Part shown: positions 31,086 to 40,505 of the stretch, in pieces
Numbering within the stretch: position 1 is the stretch's first letter
How the letters are laid out: each line of letters opens with the position of its first letter
Origin: Streptomyces ferrugineus
Lineage (GTDB): Bacteria; Actinomycetota; Actinomycetes; Streptomycetales; Streptomycetaceae
Length of the DNA stretch: 64,000 bases
Reading direction: 5' to 3'
Assembly (NCBI RefSeq): GCF_015160855.1
Contig: NZ_CP063373.1
Coordinates: 2,356,001-2,420,000, forward strand
Translations under genes and position numbers: made by a program
Notes under the pieces: generated by a model
Told to the model about the DNA's origin: nothing
The model's database searches: none
Seen by the model: only the letters and a program-made list of their open reading frames with translations

Positions 31086-31179
31086 GACTGGCTCCCTAGC
31101 GATTGATTCTTCGGCGCCCTCAAGGGTACGCCCGTGGATTTGAATGCCTGCGTGGGTGTCAGCCCCTCCACGGGCCTGT

Positions 31180-31980
31180 TTATGCCGCCGGCGTCTTCTC
31201 GATCTCCCGCGGCTTCAGCTCCGCGTTCTCCAGTACGTCCCGCAGGTGCCGCTCGACCACCGGCAGCACCTCGTCGATGGTGACGTCCCGGCCCAACTCG
31301 GCCGCCAGCGAGGCGACGCCCGCGTCCCGGATGCCGCACGGGATGATCCGGTCGAACCACTTGTTGTCCGGGTTCACGTTCAGCGCGAAGCCATGCATCG
31401 TCACGCCCTTGGCCACCCGGATCCCGATCGCCGCGATCTTGCGGTCCTCGCGCCGCTGGCCGGCGTTGGAGGGGGCGTACTCGGGGCCGTTCAGGCGCGG
31501 GTCGAACTCCTCGTCGGTGAGCCGGGGGTCGAAGTCCAGGGCCAGTCCGCCGAGAGCGGGACGCTGTTCGACGGGGTCGCCCAGCACCCACACCCCGCTG
31601 CGGCCCTCCACGCGCGTGGTCTCCAGGCCGAACTCCGCGCAGGTGCGGATCAGGGCCTCCTCCAGCCGCCGTACGTGCGCCACGACGTCCACCGGGCGCG
31701 GCAGTTTCTGGATCGGGTAGCCGACCAGCTGACCGGGGCCGTGCCAGGTGATCTTGCCGCCGCGGTCCACGTCGACGACCGGTGTGCCGTCCAGGGGCCG
31801 CTCGTTGTCCGCCGTGCGCCGGCCGGCCGTGTAGACCGGGGGGTGTTCGAGCAGCAGGACGGTGTCGGGGATCTCGTCCTCGAACCGCGCCGCGTGCACC
31901 CGGCGCTGCTCGTCCCACGCCTCCTGGTATTCGACGGCCTCCGCGCCGAATCCCATGCGGACGAACCGCAACTCACTCAC
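31180..31980 (-). CDS. lipB: Lipoyl(octanoyl) transferase
   Basis: 266 residues from GTG at 31980, preceded by GGGAGG. It transfers octanoate from acyl carrier protein to lipoyl domains. Active-site Cys215 is in [13 protein letters not shown], and the conserved Lys is in [33 protein letters not shown] is the substrate-binding region. The Streptomyces form has an insertion with [24 protein letters not shown], longer than the E. coli enzyme. First gene of the lipB-lipA unit and divergent from the HTH/TPR regulator gene. Confidence 0.97.
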   Translation of the reverse strand: MSELRFVRMGFGAEAVEYQEAWDEQRRVHAARFEDEIPDTVLLLEHPPVYTAGRRTADNERPLDGTPVVDVDRGGKITWHGPGQLVGYPIQKLPRPVDVVAHVRRLEEALIRTCAEFGLETTRVEGRSGVWVLGDPVEQRPALGGLALDFDPRLTDEEFDPRLNGPEYAPSNAGQRREDRKIAAIGIRVAKGVTMHGFALNVNPDNKWFDRIIPCGIRDAGVASLAAELGRDVTIDEVLPVVERHLRDVLENAELKPREIEKTPAA

Positions 31981-32260
31981 GGCAAGCGCCTCCCTGGAAG
32001 ACCTGGCAAGTCGTAAGGCACGAAGCGTGCCTACGCCACTGTACGACCGGCCCGTTCGAGTGGGCTCCCGCGGTCCGCGTCAGCCCCGTAGGGCAATCCT
32101 CACACGATCGGATGAATGGGCGCCGTAATGTGCGATCGACTGCTTACTCTCCGCTACATTCGCGCCGTTCGAGAGGCCAAAAGGGCTGCTCACCGGCAAT
32201 CCGGGCACTCGATGGCCGTATGGCCTTGCGAGGCCCGAAAGGCAGGAGACCGCACCGCAG

Positions 32261-33700
32261 ATGACGGAACGACCCGCGCAGCGCACTCCCAACCGCCAGC
32301 TCGCCGCGCTCATCGCAGAAGCGGGATTCTCCAACGCGGGTCTCGCCCGCCGAGTGGACCAGCTCGGTCTCGAACATGGGCTTGATCTCAGATACGACAA
32401 GACCTCCGTGACCCGGTGGCTGCGCGGGCAGCAGCCGCGCGGCACGACGCCCGCCCTCATCGCCGAGGTCTTCACCCGTCGCCTCGGCCGCCGGCTCACC
32501 GCCCAGGACCTCGGCCTCGACGCCTGTGCGCCCGTGTACGCCGGGCTGGAGTTCGCCGCGACCCCCGAGGAGGCCGTCGACATCGTCAGCGGCCTGTGGC
32601 GCAAGGACTCCGGCAGCCACGCCGAACTGCGCAAGATCGCCTTCACCCCGGCCGGGCTCGTCGTGCCCAGCCGGGACTGGCTGATCGGCCGCGCCGACGA
32701 GAAGGTCGCCCGCGGCGAGCCGCTCACCCGCATCCCGGTCCAGGGCCGTCCGGCCGCCGTACCCCGCCAGCGCAACCAGGCCGAGCGAGGCCCCGGTCAG
32801 AAGGTCACCGGCGGCGACATCGCCGCGCTGCGCTCCGTCGGCGAACTGTTCCGCTCCCTCGACGACATGTACGGCGGCGGCCACGCCCGGCAGGCCCTCG
32901 TGCGCTATCTGGAGCACGAGTGCGAGCCGCTGCTGCGCGGCACCTACGGCGAGCAGACCGGCCGCCGCCTGTTCGCCGCCGCCGCGGACCTCACCAGGCT
33001 CGCGGGCTGGACCTCGTACGACATCGCGGCGCACGGGCTCGCGCAGCGCTACTTCGTGCAGTCGCTGCGGCTCGCCCAGGCCGCGGGGGACCGGCCCTAC
33101 GGCTCCTACGTCCTCGTCACGATGAGCCGCCAGGCCGTCTACCTCGGGCACGGCCGCGAGGCCGTCCAGCTCGCGCGGGTGGCCCAGCAGGGGGTGGGCA
33201 CCGGCGCACCGCCGGTCGTGCAGGCGCTGTTGCACGCGTGCGAGGCGCGCGGGCACGGCGTACTGGGCGAGGTGCGCGCCTGTACGGCCTCCCTGGTGCG
33301 GGCCGAGCGCGCCCTGGAGGCCGCCCGGCCCGGCGACGACGTTCCGCACTGGGCGCGGTTCTTCGACGAGGCGCAGCTCGCCGACGAGTTCGGGCACTGC
33401 CACCGGGACCTGCAGCAGTTCCGGGCGGCGGCGCAGCACGCGGAGCGGTCGTTGCAGCTGCGCGCGCCCGCGTATGCCCGCAGCCGGCTGTTCAGCCGCG
33501 TGGTCCTCGCCTCCGCGCGGCTGGGCCTGGGCGAGCTGGACCAGGCCTGTGCGCTGGGGGCGGAGGCCGCGGGCGCCGCCGCGGAGATGCGGTCCGTGCG
33601 GGCGATCGAGTACGTCAGGGACTTCGAGCGGAGGTTGGAGCCTTATCGGGACGCGGCGCCGGTGAGGGGGTATCGGGACAAGGTGGCGGCGTTGTTGTAG
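32261..33700 (+). CDS. HTH/TPR regulator of the NsdA-like type
   Basis: 479 residues. The N-terminal ~70 residues look like an XRE-like helix-turn-helix (LAALIAEAGFSNAGLARRVDQLG ... KTSVTRWLRGQQPRGTTPALIAEVF). Residues ~185-460 are helical repeats of TPR character (AALRSVGELFRSLDDMYGGGHARQALVRYLEHE ... SRQAVYLGHGREAVQLARVAQ). This layout matches a Streptomyces family that includes NsdA, a negative regulator of antibiotic production and sporulation, but this is probably a paralogue. It is divergent from lipB, with a 280-bp shared promoter region (31981-32260) where I see no further clear signals. Confidence 0.8.
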   Translation: MTERPAQRTPNRQLAALIAEAGFSNAGLARRVDQLGLEHGLDLRYDKTSVTRWLRGQQPRGTTPALIAEVFTRRLGRRLTAQDLGLDACAPVYAGLEFAATPEEAVDIVSGLWRKDSGSHAELRKIAFTPAGLVVPSRDWLIGRADEKVARGEPLTRIPVQGRPAAVPRQRNQAERGPGQKVTGGDIAALRSVGELFRSLDDMYGGGHARQALVRYLEHECEPLLRGTYGEQTGRRLFAAAADLTRLAGWTSYDIAAHGLAQRYFVQSLRLAQAAGDRPYGSYVLVTMSRQAVYLGHGREAVQLARVAQQGVGTGAPPVVQALLHACEARGHGVLGEVRACTASLVRAERALEAARPGDDVPHWARFFDEAQLADEFGHCHRDLQQFRAAAQHAERSLQLRAPAYARSRLFSRVVLASARLGLGELDQACALGAEAAGAAAEMRSVRAIEYVRDFERRLEPYRDAAPVRGYRDKVAALL

Positions 33701-33738
33701 GGATCTCGCCGTAACTCCGGCTGGTTGTATGCCGTCTT

Positions 33739-33785
33739 GCGGGTTCGTTGTGGCTGGTCGCGCAGTTCCCCGCGCCCCTTGGGGA
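33739..33785 (-). repeat. Dispersed repeat copy (reverse orientation)
   Basis: The minus strand reads CCCCAAGGGGCGCGGGG, AACTGCGCGACCAGCC, then AACGAACCCGC. It starts 3 bp beyond the stop codon of the FAD oxidoreductase gene, with the hairpin end toward that gene. It is also downstream of the convergent regulator gene. Confidence 0.85.
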
Positions 33786-33787
33786 GT

Positions 33788-35170
33788 TCAGGCCACCGCC
33801 CTTAACGGCTCAGCCTTGTGCAGCGACCCCGCCGCCCCCAGGTCCGTCAGGATCGCCGCCGCGGCCCGGTGGGCCGAGTGGAGGGCGCCCTGGACGGTGC
33901 TGGTGTCCCGGTGGTCGCCGCAGACGTACAGGCCCGCCAGGAGGCGTACCGGGCGGCGCAGGTCGTGGGGTGGGCGCATGGCGGGGACGGCCTCGGGGGT
34001 GTGGTGCACGGCGAGGGTCTCCCAGCGGGCCGTGGAGGTGCCGTAGAGCCGGGACAGGTGCATGCGTACCGCCGTGTCGATGTCGGGCGGCGGGGTGCCC
34101 AGGACCGTCGAGGAGACCAGGGCCCGGCCCGCCGGTGCGCGGGTCGGGTCGACCTGGCTGATCAGCGCCGTGTGCGCGACCGGGCCGCCCCGGTCGGCGT
34201 CGAGCAGCAGCGACGCGCCGGTCGTGGGCGGCTCGTCCGTCGTGTGGTGGACGACCGTCACCGGGTGGAAGTCGGGCACGCGCAGGCCCGGCAGCAGTTC
34301 GGCGGCGGTCCGCGCGTCCGTCGCCAGCAGCACGGCCCGGCAGCGTATCTCGCCGTGCTCCGCGGCGGTCACGGACGTCGTGGCCACCGACGTCACCCGC
34401 ACCCCGGTGTGCACGGTGCCCGGCGGCAGCGCCGCCGCGAGCAGCTCCGGCAGGGCCTCGGCGCCGCCCTCGGGCACGCACAGCCGCCCGCTCGCGAAGG
34501 CGCGCAGGGCGAGGTCCGCGCACCGGCTGGACGTCGTCAGCCCGGGGTCGCACAGCAGCGCGGCCAGCAGCGGCCGCAGGAAGCCGTCGACCGTCCGCGC
34601 GGGAACCCCCCGCTCGGCGAGGGCCTGCGCGGCCGGCAACTCGGGGCGGGCCAGCAGCCGTTCGACGGGGGAGGAGGCGAGGCGGGCGAGCGCGGCGCCG
34701 AGCCGTGCCTGGTCGACGGCGCTGCCCAGCGGGGCGCCCGCGCGCACCCGCGGTATCGCCGCCGGTCCCGGAACGCCCCGCGCGGCCCCCGTCCGAGGGG
34801 CGCTCGCCAGGGCGCGTACCGCGTGCAGTGCGCCCCTTGCGCGCCTCGCGCCCAGTGCGCTCGGCACCGCGCCCGCGCGCTGTCGGCGTCCGTCGCTGTG
34901 CAGCAGTACCCCCGGTGCGAAGGGGCGCAGCGCCAGTGCGTCGAGGCCTGGGGTGAGGCGCAGTTCGGGATACGAGGTCGACAGGAGTTGGCCGATCCGG
35001 TCGAGCCGGAACCCGTCGATCTTCTCGGTCGACATGCGGCCGCCCGGACACGGGGCGGCCTCCAGGACCGCGGTCGTCACTCCTGCGCTGGTCAGCCGAT
35101 GCGCCGCGGAGAGTCCGGCGACCCCGGCTCCCACGATCACGACGTCCGCCTGGTACGCGGGCTCAAGCAC
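33788..35170 (-). CDS. FAD-dependent amine-oxidase-like oxidoreductase
   Basis: 460 residues from GTG at 35170, with AGGAGG 6 nt upstream. Dinucleotide-binding motif ADVVIVGAGVAGLSAAHRL (~8-26) with a GGRM second motif (~42-45), and a C-terminal FAD motif (LYVCGDHRDTSTVQGALHSAHRAA). The middle is a substrate domain as in protoporphyrinogen oxidase, phytoene desaturase and monoamine oxidase relatives. It lacks a signal peptide. The substrate is unclear; neighbours give no pathway. The stop codon abuts a dispersed repeat. Confidence 0.88.
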   Translation of the reverse strand: MLEPAYQADVVIVGAGVAGLSAAHRLTSAGVTTAVLEAAPCPGGRMSTEKIDGFRLDRIGQLLSTSYPELRLTPGLDALALRPFAPGVLLHSDGRRQRAGAVPSALGARRARGALHAVRALASAPRTGAARGVPGPAAIPRVRAGAPLGSAVDQARLGAALARLASSPVERLLARPELPAAQALAERGVPARTVDGFLRPLLAALLCDPGLTTSSRCADLALRAFASGRLCVPEGGAEALPELLAAALPPGTVHTGVRVTSVATTSVTAAEHGEIRCRAVLLATDARTAAELLPGLRVPDFHPVTVVHHTTDEPPTTGASLLLDADRGGPVAHTALISQVDPTRAPAGRALVSSTVLGTPPPDIDTAVRMHLSRLYGTSTARWETLAVHHTPEAVPAMRPPHDLRRPVRLLAGLYVCGDHRDTSTVQGALHSAHRAAAAILTDLGAAGSLHKAEPLRAVA

Positions 35171-35323
35171 GTGCCCCTCCTCGAGGTTGCGCGGCCGGTG
35201 GAGACGTGATGCCCCCAACCGGCTCCGGGGATACCCGAGTTCGGCACGAGGTTAGGGCCGTGATCGGTCGGGAACAGTCGCGCATCGACAGGGCACGGTC
35301 GCACGGTGGTCGCATACGGGCAC

Positions 35324-36226
35324 TTACCGTGCCGCCCGGATCGCCCCCTCGATCTCCGGGAAGGCGAACGTGAACCCGGACTCCAGCAGTCGCGCGGGCA
35401 GCACCCGTTGGCTGCCGAGCACGTCCCCGGCCATCTCCCCGAGCACCGTGCGCAGCACCGGAGCGGGGACCGTGAACAGCGTCGGCCGGTGCAGCACCCG
35501 GCCCATCGCCTCGGTGATCTCACGGTTCGTCAGCGGCTGCGGCGCGGTCACGTTGAACGGGCCCGACAGATTGTCGCGGTCGATCAGATGCCGGATCGCG
35601 GCCACCTCGTCGTGCAGCGACACGAACGACCAGTACTGCCGCCCGTTCCCCATCCGCCCGCCGAGCCCGGCCTGGAACAGCGGGAACAGCCGTCCCCAGG
35701 CCCCGCCGTGGCGGGCCACGACCAGCCCCGTGCGCGGGAACACCGTCCGTACGCCCGCCTCCTGGGCCGGGGCCGCGGCGCCCTCCCAGTCCACCACCAG
35801 CGACGGCAGGAAGCCCTCCCCGGCCGGCGCGCTCTCGTCGACGGCCCGCCCGCCGGTCTCGCCGTAGTAGCCGATCGCACTGCCGTTGACGAAGACCCGC
35901 GGCCGCTCTTCGGGACTCAGCGACGCCAGGGCCTTCGCCAGCGCCGCCGTGCCCTGCACCCGGCCGCGCCGGAGCTTGGCCTTGTACGCCTCCGTCCAGC
36001 GCCGCGAGCCCACGTTCGCGCCGGCCAGATTGACCACGGCGTCGCACCCGGCGAGCCCCGCCGCGTCCACGGAGCCGCCCTCCGGGTCCCAGCGCACCTC
36101 GTCCTCGGACCGGGGCGCCCGGCGCACCAGCCGCACCACCTCGTGCCCGTCGGCGGCCAGTGACCGCACGAGGGCGCCGCCGATCAGACCGGAGGAGCCG
36201 GCCACGGCGATCCTTGAAAGTTCCAT
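35324..36226 (-). CDS. TIGR01777 family SDR / NAD-dependent epimerase
   Basis: 300 residues from ATG at 36226, with GGGAG upstream. Rossmann motif IAVAGSSGLIGGALVRSL, then CDAVVNLAGANVGSRRW and SAIGYYG as the family's active-site region. The C-terminal DUF1731 part has FTFAFPEIEGAIRA. Related to plant and cyanobacterial SulA/YfcH proteins, which bind NADP but have no settled substrate. The gene is monocistronic on the minus strand, 153 bp from the FAD oxidoreductase. Confidence 0.92.
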   Translation of the reverse strand: MELSRIAVAGSSGLIGGALVRSLAADGHEVVRLVRRAPRSEDEVRWDPEGGSVDAAGLAGCDAVVNLAGANVGSRRWTEAYKAKLRRGRVQGTAALAKALASLSPEERPRVFVNGSAIGYYGETGGRAVDESAPAGEGFLPSLVVDWEGAAAPAQEAGVRTVFPRTGLVVARHGGAWGRLFPLFQAGLGGRMGNGRQYWSFVSLHDEVAAIRHLIDRDNLSGPFNVTAPQPLTNREITEAMGRVLHRPTLFTVPAPVLRTVLGEMAGDVLGSQRVLPARLLESGFTFAFPEIEGAIRAAR

Positions 36227-36297
36227 AACTCCCATCCTGCCTCTGACCATGTAAAACCCCGGTCGGGTTCCCGCACCCGGGTCATAGGGTGGCGCTC

Positions 36298-36798
36298 ATG
36301 CCCGAGCTCTACCAGTCGCCGTACATACGCACAGCCCTGCCGGACGACGAGGAGGAGCTGTCCCTCCTCGACCGTCGCACGTGGTCACCGCTGCACGCGG
36401 TAGCGCCGCAGCCGAAGCCGCCCTACGCCCCGTTCTTCGACGAGCGGCACGCCCCCGGCGACCATCTCGTCGCCGAACTCGACCGCCGCATCGTCGGCTA
36501 TGTCCGCCTGGGTTTCCCCACGCCGCTCGCGTCCAACGCGCATGTGCGGCAGATCCAGGGCCTCGCCGTCGCCGACGAGGCCCGGGGCCGGGGCGTGGGC
36601 CGGGCGCTGATCCGCGCGGCCGTCGAGGAGGCCCGCCGCCGGGGAGCACGCCGCCTCACGCTGCGCGTCCTCGGCCACAACACGCCCGCCCGCAAGCTGT
36701 ACGAGTCCGAGGGGTTCGTGGTGGAGGGGGTGCTGCCCGAGGAGTTCTACCTGGGCGGCCGGTACGTGGACGACGTGATCATGGGGCAGGGGCTGTGA
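36298..36798 (+). CDS. GNAT family N-acetyltransferase
   Basis: 166 residues. The ATG at 36298 is favoured by AGGGTGG about 7 nt upstream; a GTG lies three codons earlier. Motif A is clear: IQGLAVADEARGRGVGRALIRAAVEEARRRGA, followed by the motif B helix NTPARKLYESEGFVVEGVLPEEFYLGG. It transfers acetyl from acetyl-CoA to an amine; the ELYQSPYIRTALPDDEEEL start resembles GNATs acting on proteins or small amines, but the substrate is unknown. Convergent, 3 bp from the marP end. Confidence 0.9.
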   Translation: MPELYQSPYIRTALPDDEEELSLLDRRTWSPLHAVAPQPKPPYAPFFDERHAPGDHLVAELDRRIVGYVRLGFPTPLASNAHVRQIQGLAVADEARGRGVGRALIRAAVEEARRRGARRLTLRVLGHNTPARKLYESEGFVVEGVLPEEFYLGGRYVDDVIMGQGL

Positions 36799-36801
36799 CC
36801 C

Positions 36802-37986
36802 TCACGAGCTGACGAGCTCCCCCGTGTCCACCGGCGCCGTCGCGTTCGCCGCGCGCTCGGCGTCGGAGGCGACCTCGGCCGCCGTCAGCACGTAGCCGGT
36901 CTCGGCGTCGGAGGTGGAGCGGGCGAAGACCACGCCGAACACCTTGCCGTCCGTGGTCAGCAGCGGTCCGCCGGAGTTGCCGGGACGGACCGTGGAGCGG
37001 ATCGAGTAGATCTCGCGGGTGACGGTGTCGTCGCTGTAGATGTTCTGGCCCGTCGCCCGCACCCGGTTCGCGACCGTCGCCGCCTGAAGGTTCAGGTCGC
37101 CGTCCTCCGGGTAGCCCGCCACGACCGCCGAGTCGCCGCGGGTGGCGGCGTCGTCGAACCGCAGGACGGGGGCGTCCAGTTCGGGAACGTACAGCACGGC
37201 GACGTCCCGCTCCGGGTCGAAGAGCACCACCCGTGACTCGTACGACCGCCCGACGCCGCCTATCCGGACGCTCGGCTCGTCGATGCCGGCCACCACATGG
37301 GCGTTGGTCATCACATGCCGCGGGGCGTAGACGAAGCCGCTGCCCTCGCGGCCCTGGGTGCCCGAGACGCCCTCGATCTTGACGGTGCTGCGCTGGGCGG
37401 CGTTCGTCGCGGCCGCCGTGACGCTGTCGCCGGAGGGCTTGGCGACCTCGGCGGTCGACTCGTTCTCGAACGGGTTGAAGACCTGCGGGAAGCCCGCCTC
37501 GGTGAGTGCGGAGGTGGCCCGGGAGAACCAGGCCGGCGTCGTGTCCGGCATGGCGTCCTGCACCGTGCCCAGCAGCCGGGAGTCCCGGATCGCCGACGTC
37601 AGCAGCGGGGAGGAGGTGGCGGCGAGGACGCTGGCCGCCACCCAGGCCACGAGCAGCACGGCCACCGAGTTGGCCACCGCCCCGCCGACGCCGTCGGCCA
37701 CCCTGAGCGGCCCGCGGTCCAGCTCCCTGCGCAGCCGCAGCGCCAGCCGCCCCGCCAGCTCGTGCACCACCGCGGCCGGGACCAGCACCGTGAGCACCGC
37801 GGTCACCGTCGCCTGCGTCGTCCCCGGTGTGACCAGGTCCATCATCCACGGCAGGAGCCATACGCCGATCACCGCGCCGCCCACGAAACCGGCCAGTGAG
37901 ACACAGCCGGCGACCAGTCCCCGGCGGTAGCCGGACGCCGCGTAGGCCAGGATCACCAGCAACAGCAGGATGTCGAGCAGGTCCAC
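36802..37986 (-). CDS. MarP family membrane serine protease
   Basis: 394 residues from GTG at 37986. An N-terminal CvpA-like domain with four transmembrane helices (~2-20, 25-45, 60-80 and 98-120) is followed by an extracytoplasmic trypsin-like protease. The catalytic triad is intact: His230 in TNAHVV, Asp261 in RDVAVLYV and Ser338 in RPGNSGGPLL. In mycobacteria MarP protects periplasmic pH under acid stress and cleaves the wall hydrolase RipA. Here it lies close to a PGRP amidase and FemX, so a role in wall homeostasis is likely. Confidence 0.93.
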   Translation of the reverse strand: MDLLDILLLLVILAYAASGYRRGLVAGCVSLAGFVGGAVIGVWLLPWMMDLVTPGTTQATVTAVLTVLVPAAVVHELAGRLALRLRRELDRGPLRVADGVGGAVANSVAVLLVAWVAASVLAATSSPLLTSAIRDSRLLGTVQDAMPDTTPAWFSRATSALTEAGFPQVFNPFENESTAEVAKPSGDSVTAAATNAAQRSTVKIEGVSGTQGREGSGFVYAPRHVMTNAHVVAGIDEPSVRIGGVGRSYESRVVLFDPERDVAVLYVPELDAPVLRFDDAATRGDSAVVAGYPEDGDLNLQAATVANRVRATGQNIYSDDTVTREIYSIRSTVRPGNSGGPLLTTDGKVFGVVFARSTSDAETGYVLTAAEVASDAERAANATAPVDTGELVSS

Positions 37987-38174
37987 TCCAGCCGCCTTTC
38001 TCTCGGACCCCTTAGTACGCGCGGAAGGCGCCCGTTGATCAGCACACACGCCCGTGCCGCCCGGAACCGGCCACGCTGCGTGCACCTGGAGAAACGCCCC
38101 GGACCCGGACGATGGTTCCACTGCGTGTCACACCACACATCGCGGGCGGACCGGATCCGTCGGACAGTAGGACC

Positions 38175-39014
38175 ATGCGTGTCTTCCGACGGGCAACCCG
38201 AAGGGTCTTCAGGCGAACGCGGGGGAGACGAAGACCCCGTCGCGCCGTGCGCATACCGTGGGAGCGGGTCCCGCCCGTGCTGCTCGCCGGTGCCCCCGGG
38301 CTCGCCGCGGTGCTCGCGCTGGTGCTCTGCGCCAGCGGCGTCGAGTACACCGTCGCGTCGGGGCGACGGCCGGCCCCGGCCAAGCCCGCCGCCCCGCACG
38401 AGGCGGCCAGGCCGCACATCGTGTCGCGGGCGGCCTGGCTGGACGACGAGGTGCGGCACGATCAGCCGCCGCCGCGCTACGACGACCGGGTCGTCGCCGT
38501 GTTCGTGCACCACACCGACTCACCGAACGCGTACGACTGCGCCGACGTGCCCCGCATCATCCGCTATCTGTACGCCGGCCAGACCGGCTCCCGGGACTGG
38601 GACGACATCGGCTACAACTTCCTCGTCGACCGGTGCGGGACCATCTACGAGGGGCGCGCGGGCGGCGCCGACCGGCCCGTCACCGGCGCCCACACCCAGG
38701 GCTTCAACCACCGCACCACCGGCATCGCCGCCATCGGCACCTTCACCGCCGGCGTGCCCGTGCCGAAGGCCATGACCGACGCGATCGCGGCGCTCGCCGC
38801 GTGGAAGCTGGGGCCCTCCGACACCGACCCCCGCGCGAGCGTCCGCCTGACGTCCAGCAACAGCCACAGCCGCTACGCCGCCGGCAGCACCGCCACCCTC
38901 CCGGCCGTCGCCGGCCACAACGAGGGCTACATGACCAGCTGCCCCGGCGCGGCCCTCACCGCCCGCCTCCCGGAGATCAGGGAGACCGCGGCCCGGCTGC
39001 AGGGCAGACACTGA
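38175..39014 (+). CDS. Peptidoglycan-recognition (PGRP/amidase_2) secreted protein
   Basis: 279 residues from ATG at 38175. A strongly basic N-terminus (~1-35) and one hydrophobic helix (~38-60) anchor or export it. The PGRP/N-acetylmuramoyl-L-alanine amidase domain (~85-275) has VFVHHTDSP (first zinc His), IGYNFLVDRCGTIYEGRAGG and AGHNEGYMTSCPG (second His and Cys). The three zinc ligands His/His/Cys suggest a working amidase cutting the bond between MurNAc and L-Ala. Divergent from marP, 188 bp apart. Confidence 0.93.
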   Translation: MRVFRRATRRVFRRTRGRRRPRRAVRIPWERVPPVLLAGAPGLAAVLALVLCASGVEYTVASGRRPAPAKPAAPHEAARPHIVSRAAWLDDEVRHDQPPPRYDDRVVAVFVHHTDSPNAYDCADVPRIIRYLYAGQTGSRDWDDIGYNFLVDRCGTIYEGRAGGADRPVTGAHTQGFNHRTTGIAAIGTFTAGVPVPKAMTDAIAALAAWKLGPSDTDPRASVRLTSSNSHSRYAAGSTATLPAVAGHNEGYMTSCPGAALTARLPEIRETAARLQGRH

Positions 39015-39025
39015 CCGGCCCACCG

Positions 39026-40168
39026 TCATCTGCGGCCGAGATACACCCCCACCGCCCGCTGCAGCGCCCTGCCCTGGCTGCCCACCGGACGCTCCCACTC
39101 CCCGAGGTACTCCACGGCCCGGCCGCCCGCCCCCGTCTTGAACAGCAGCCGGCCGAGCAGCCGGTCGCCCTCGGCGAGACCGGGCGTGATGGAGCGCAGG
39201 TCGTACGTCCGCGCCCCCGACTGCCGGGCGTCCCCCAGCATCCGCCACAGCAGCGCGCTGCTCGGCCGCAGCTCCCGCCCCCGGCGGCCGGACGCGGCGT
39301 ACGAGTGCCAGACCCGGGAGCCGACGCTGATCATCAGCGCCGCGGAGAGCACCTCGCCGTCGTACTCGGCGAGATAGACCCGGACCCGGTCGCCGTCCAC
39401 GGCGTTCAGGGCCGCCCACAGGCGCTGGAAGTAGACCAGCGGCCGGGCCCGGAACCCGTCGCGGTCGGCGGTCGCGGTGTACAGGCGGTGGAACTCGGGC
39501 AGATCGGCCGCCGTGCCCCAGGAGACGACGACACCCGACCGCTCGGCCGTGCGCAGGGCCTGCTCCCAGTGCGGCGCCAGTGCGGCGCGCAGCTCGTCCA
39601 TCGAGCGCCCCGCCAGCGGCACCTGGCAGCCGTAGCGCGGCTGACCGAGCCCGAACCCGTTCCCGCTGCCCTCCGCGCACCGCCGCCACCCGAGCCGGCC
39701 CAGCCGCTCGGCCACGTCCAGCGCGTGCCCGTCGAGGCCGTCCGCGGGCAGATCGTGCAGATCGCGTACGTCGGGGTCGGCGACGCCCGCCGCGACGGTG
39801 TCCGCCTCCCAGTGCCGTACGACGAGCGGCGGCCCGATCCGCACCGAGAACGCCCCGCGCCGCTCCACGTGGGCGACGAGGGCGTCCAGCCATCGGTCCA
39901 CGCGCGGGGCACGCCAGTCGATCCCCGGCCCGTCGGGGACGTAGGCGAGGCAGCGCCGGGTGCCGGGCAGCGGGCGGTACAGGACCAGCGCGGACGCGAC
40001 CATGACCTCCCCGGCCGGGCCGTCCTCGAACCAGCCGACGCTCTCCGCCCGCCAGTCGGGCTTCACATCGCCCCACTCGGGGATCTGGAGATGGCTCGCG
40101 TCGGGGTACAGCCGCAGATGGGCCAGATGGTCCTCGCGCGTGATCTCCCGCACGTACGGGCTGGTCAT
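39026..40168 (-). CDS. FemX/FemAB-family peptidoglycan branching transferase
   Basis: 380 residues. Two GNAT-like domains, as in FemABX: the first has HLQIPEWGDVKPDW (the SxxQxxxW-like start of the family) and AYVPDGPGIDW; the second has DLPEFHRLYTATADRDGF and a late LLFKTGAGGRAVEYLGEWERPV. These enzymes use aminoacyl-tRNA to add the first residue (Gly in Streptomyces) to the lipid II stem peptide for the 3-3/3-4 cross-bridge. It converges with the PGRP gene, strengthening the wall-synthesis context. Confidence 0.92.
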   Translation of the reverse strand: MTSPYVREITREDHLAHLRLYPDASHLQIPEWGDVKPDWRAESVGWFEDGPAGEVMVASALVLYRPLPGTRRCLAYVPDGPGIDWRAPRVDRWLDALVAHVERRGAFSVRIGPPLVVRHWEADTVAAGVADPDVRDLHDLPADGLDGHALDVAERLGRLGWRRCAEGSGNGFGLGQPRYGCQVPLAGRSMDELRAALAPHWEQALRTAERSGVVVSWGTAADLPEFHRLYTATADRDGFRARPLVYFQRLWAALNAVDGDRVRVYLAEYDGEVLSAALMISVGSRVWHSYAASGRRGRELRPSSALLWRMLGDARQSGARTYDLRSITPGLAEGDRLLGRLLFKTGAGGRAVEYLGEWERPVGSQGRALQRAVGVYLGRR

Positions 40169-40343
40169 GGGCTGGTACTCCTGTTCGGGGCGGCCACGGT
40201 AAGCCGGAGATCACGCCACGGGTCAAGAGACGGGGAGTGAACCTTCGCGGAAGCCCCTCACAGGCTTCTCGCAGGCGGCTCAAGGATCTCCCCGAGGCAG
40301 CGTGCCTATCGTCATGGACACGCACTGACCGGAGGTGGGGATC

Positions 40344-40505
40344 ATGAGCGGCAACAGCAGCGGCCGCGGCAGGAAGCGGATCTGGACCGTCGTCCGCGCG
40401 GTCGCGAGCGTCGTCCTCGGACCGGCCGCCGTCACGGCGTCCGCGCTGGACCAGGCCAACAAGGCGCCGACGTACCACGCGGCGGACCGCGGACTCAGTC
40501 CTTGA
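40344..40505 (+). CDS. 53-residue hypothetical protein
   Basis: ATG at 40344, preceded by a strong GGAGGTGGGG site. The product has a basic N-terminus (MSGNSSGRGRKRIW), a hydrophobic stretch (TVVRAVASVVLGPAAVTASAL) and a short polar tail ending ADRGLSP. Its size and a helix with a charged head suggest a small membrane protein. Its last 11 bases overlap the 3' end of the convergent DUF4240 gene. I recall similar short proteins in other Streptomyces; function unknown. Confidence 0.7.
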   Translation: MSGNSSGRGRKRIWTVVRAVASVVLGPAAVTASALDQANKAPTYHAADRGLSP

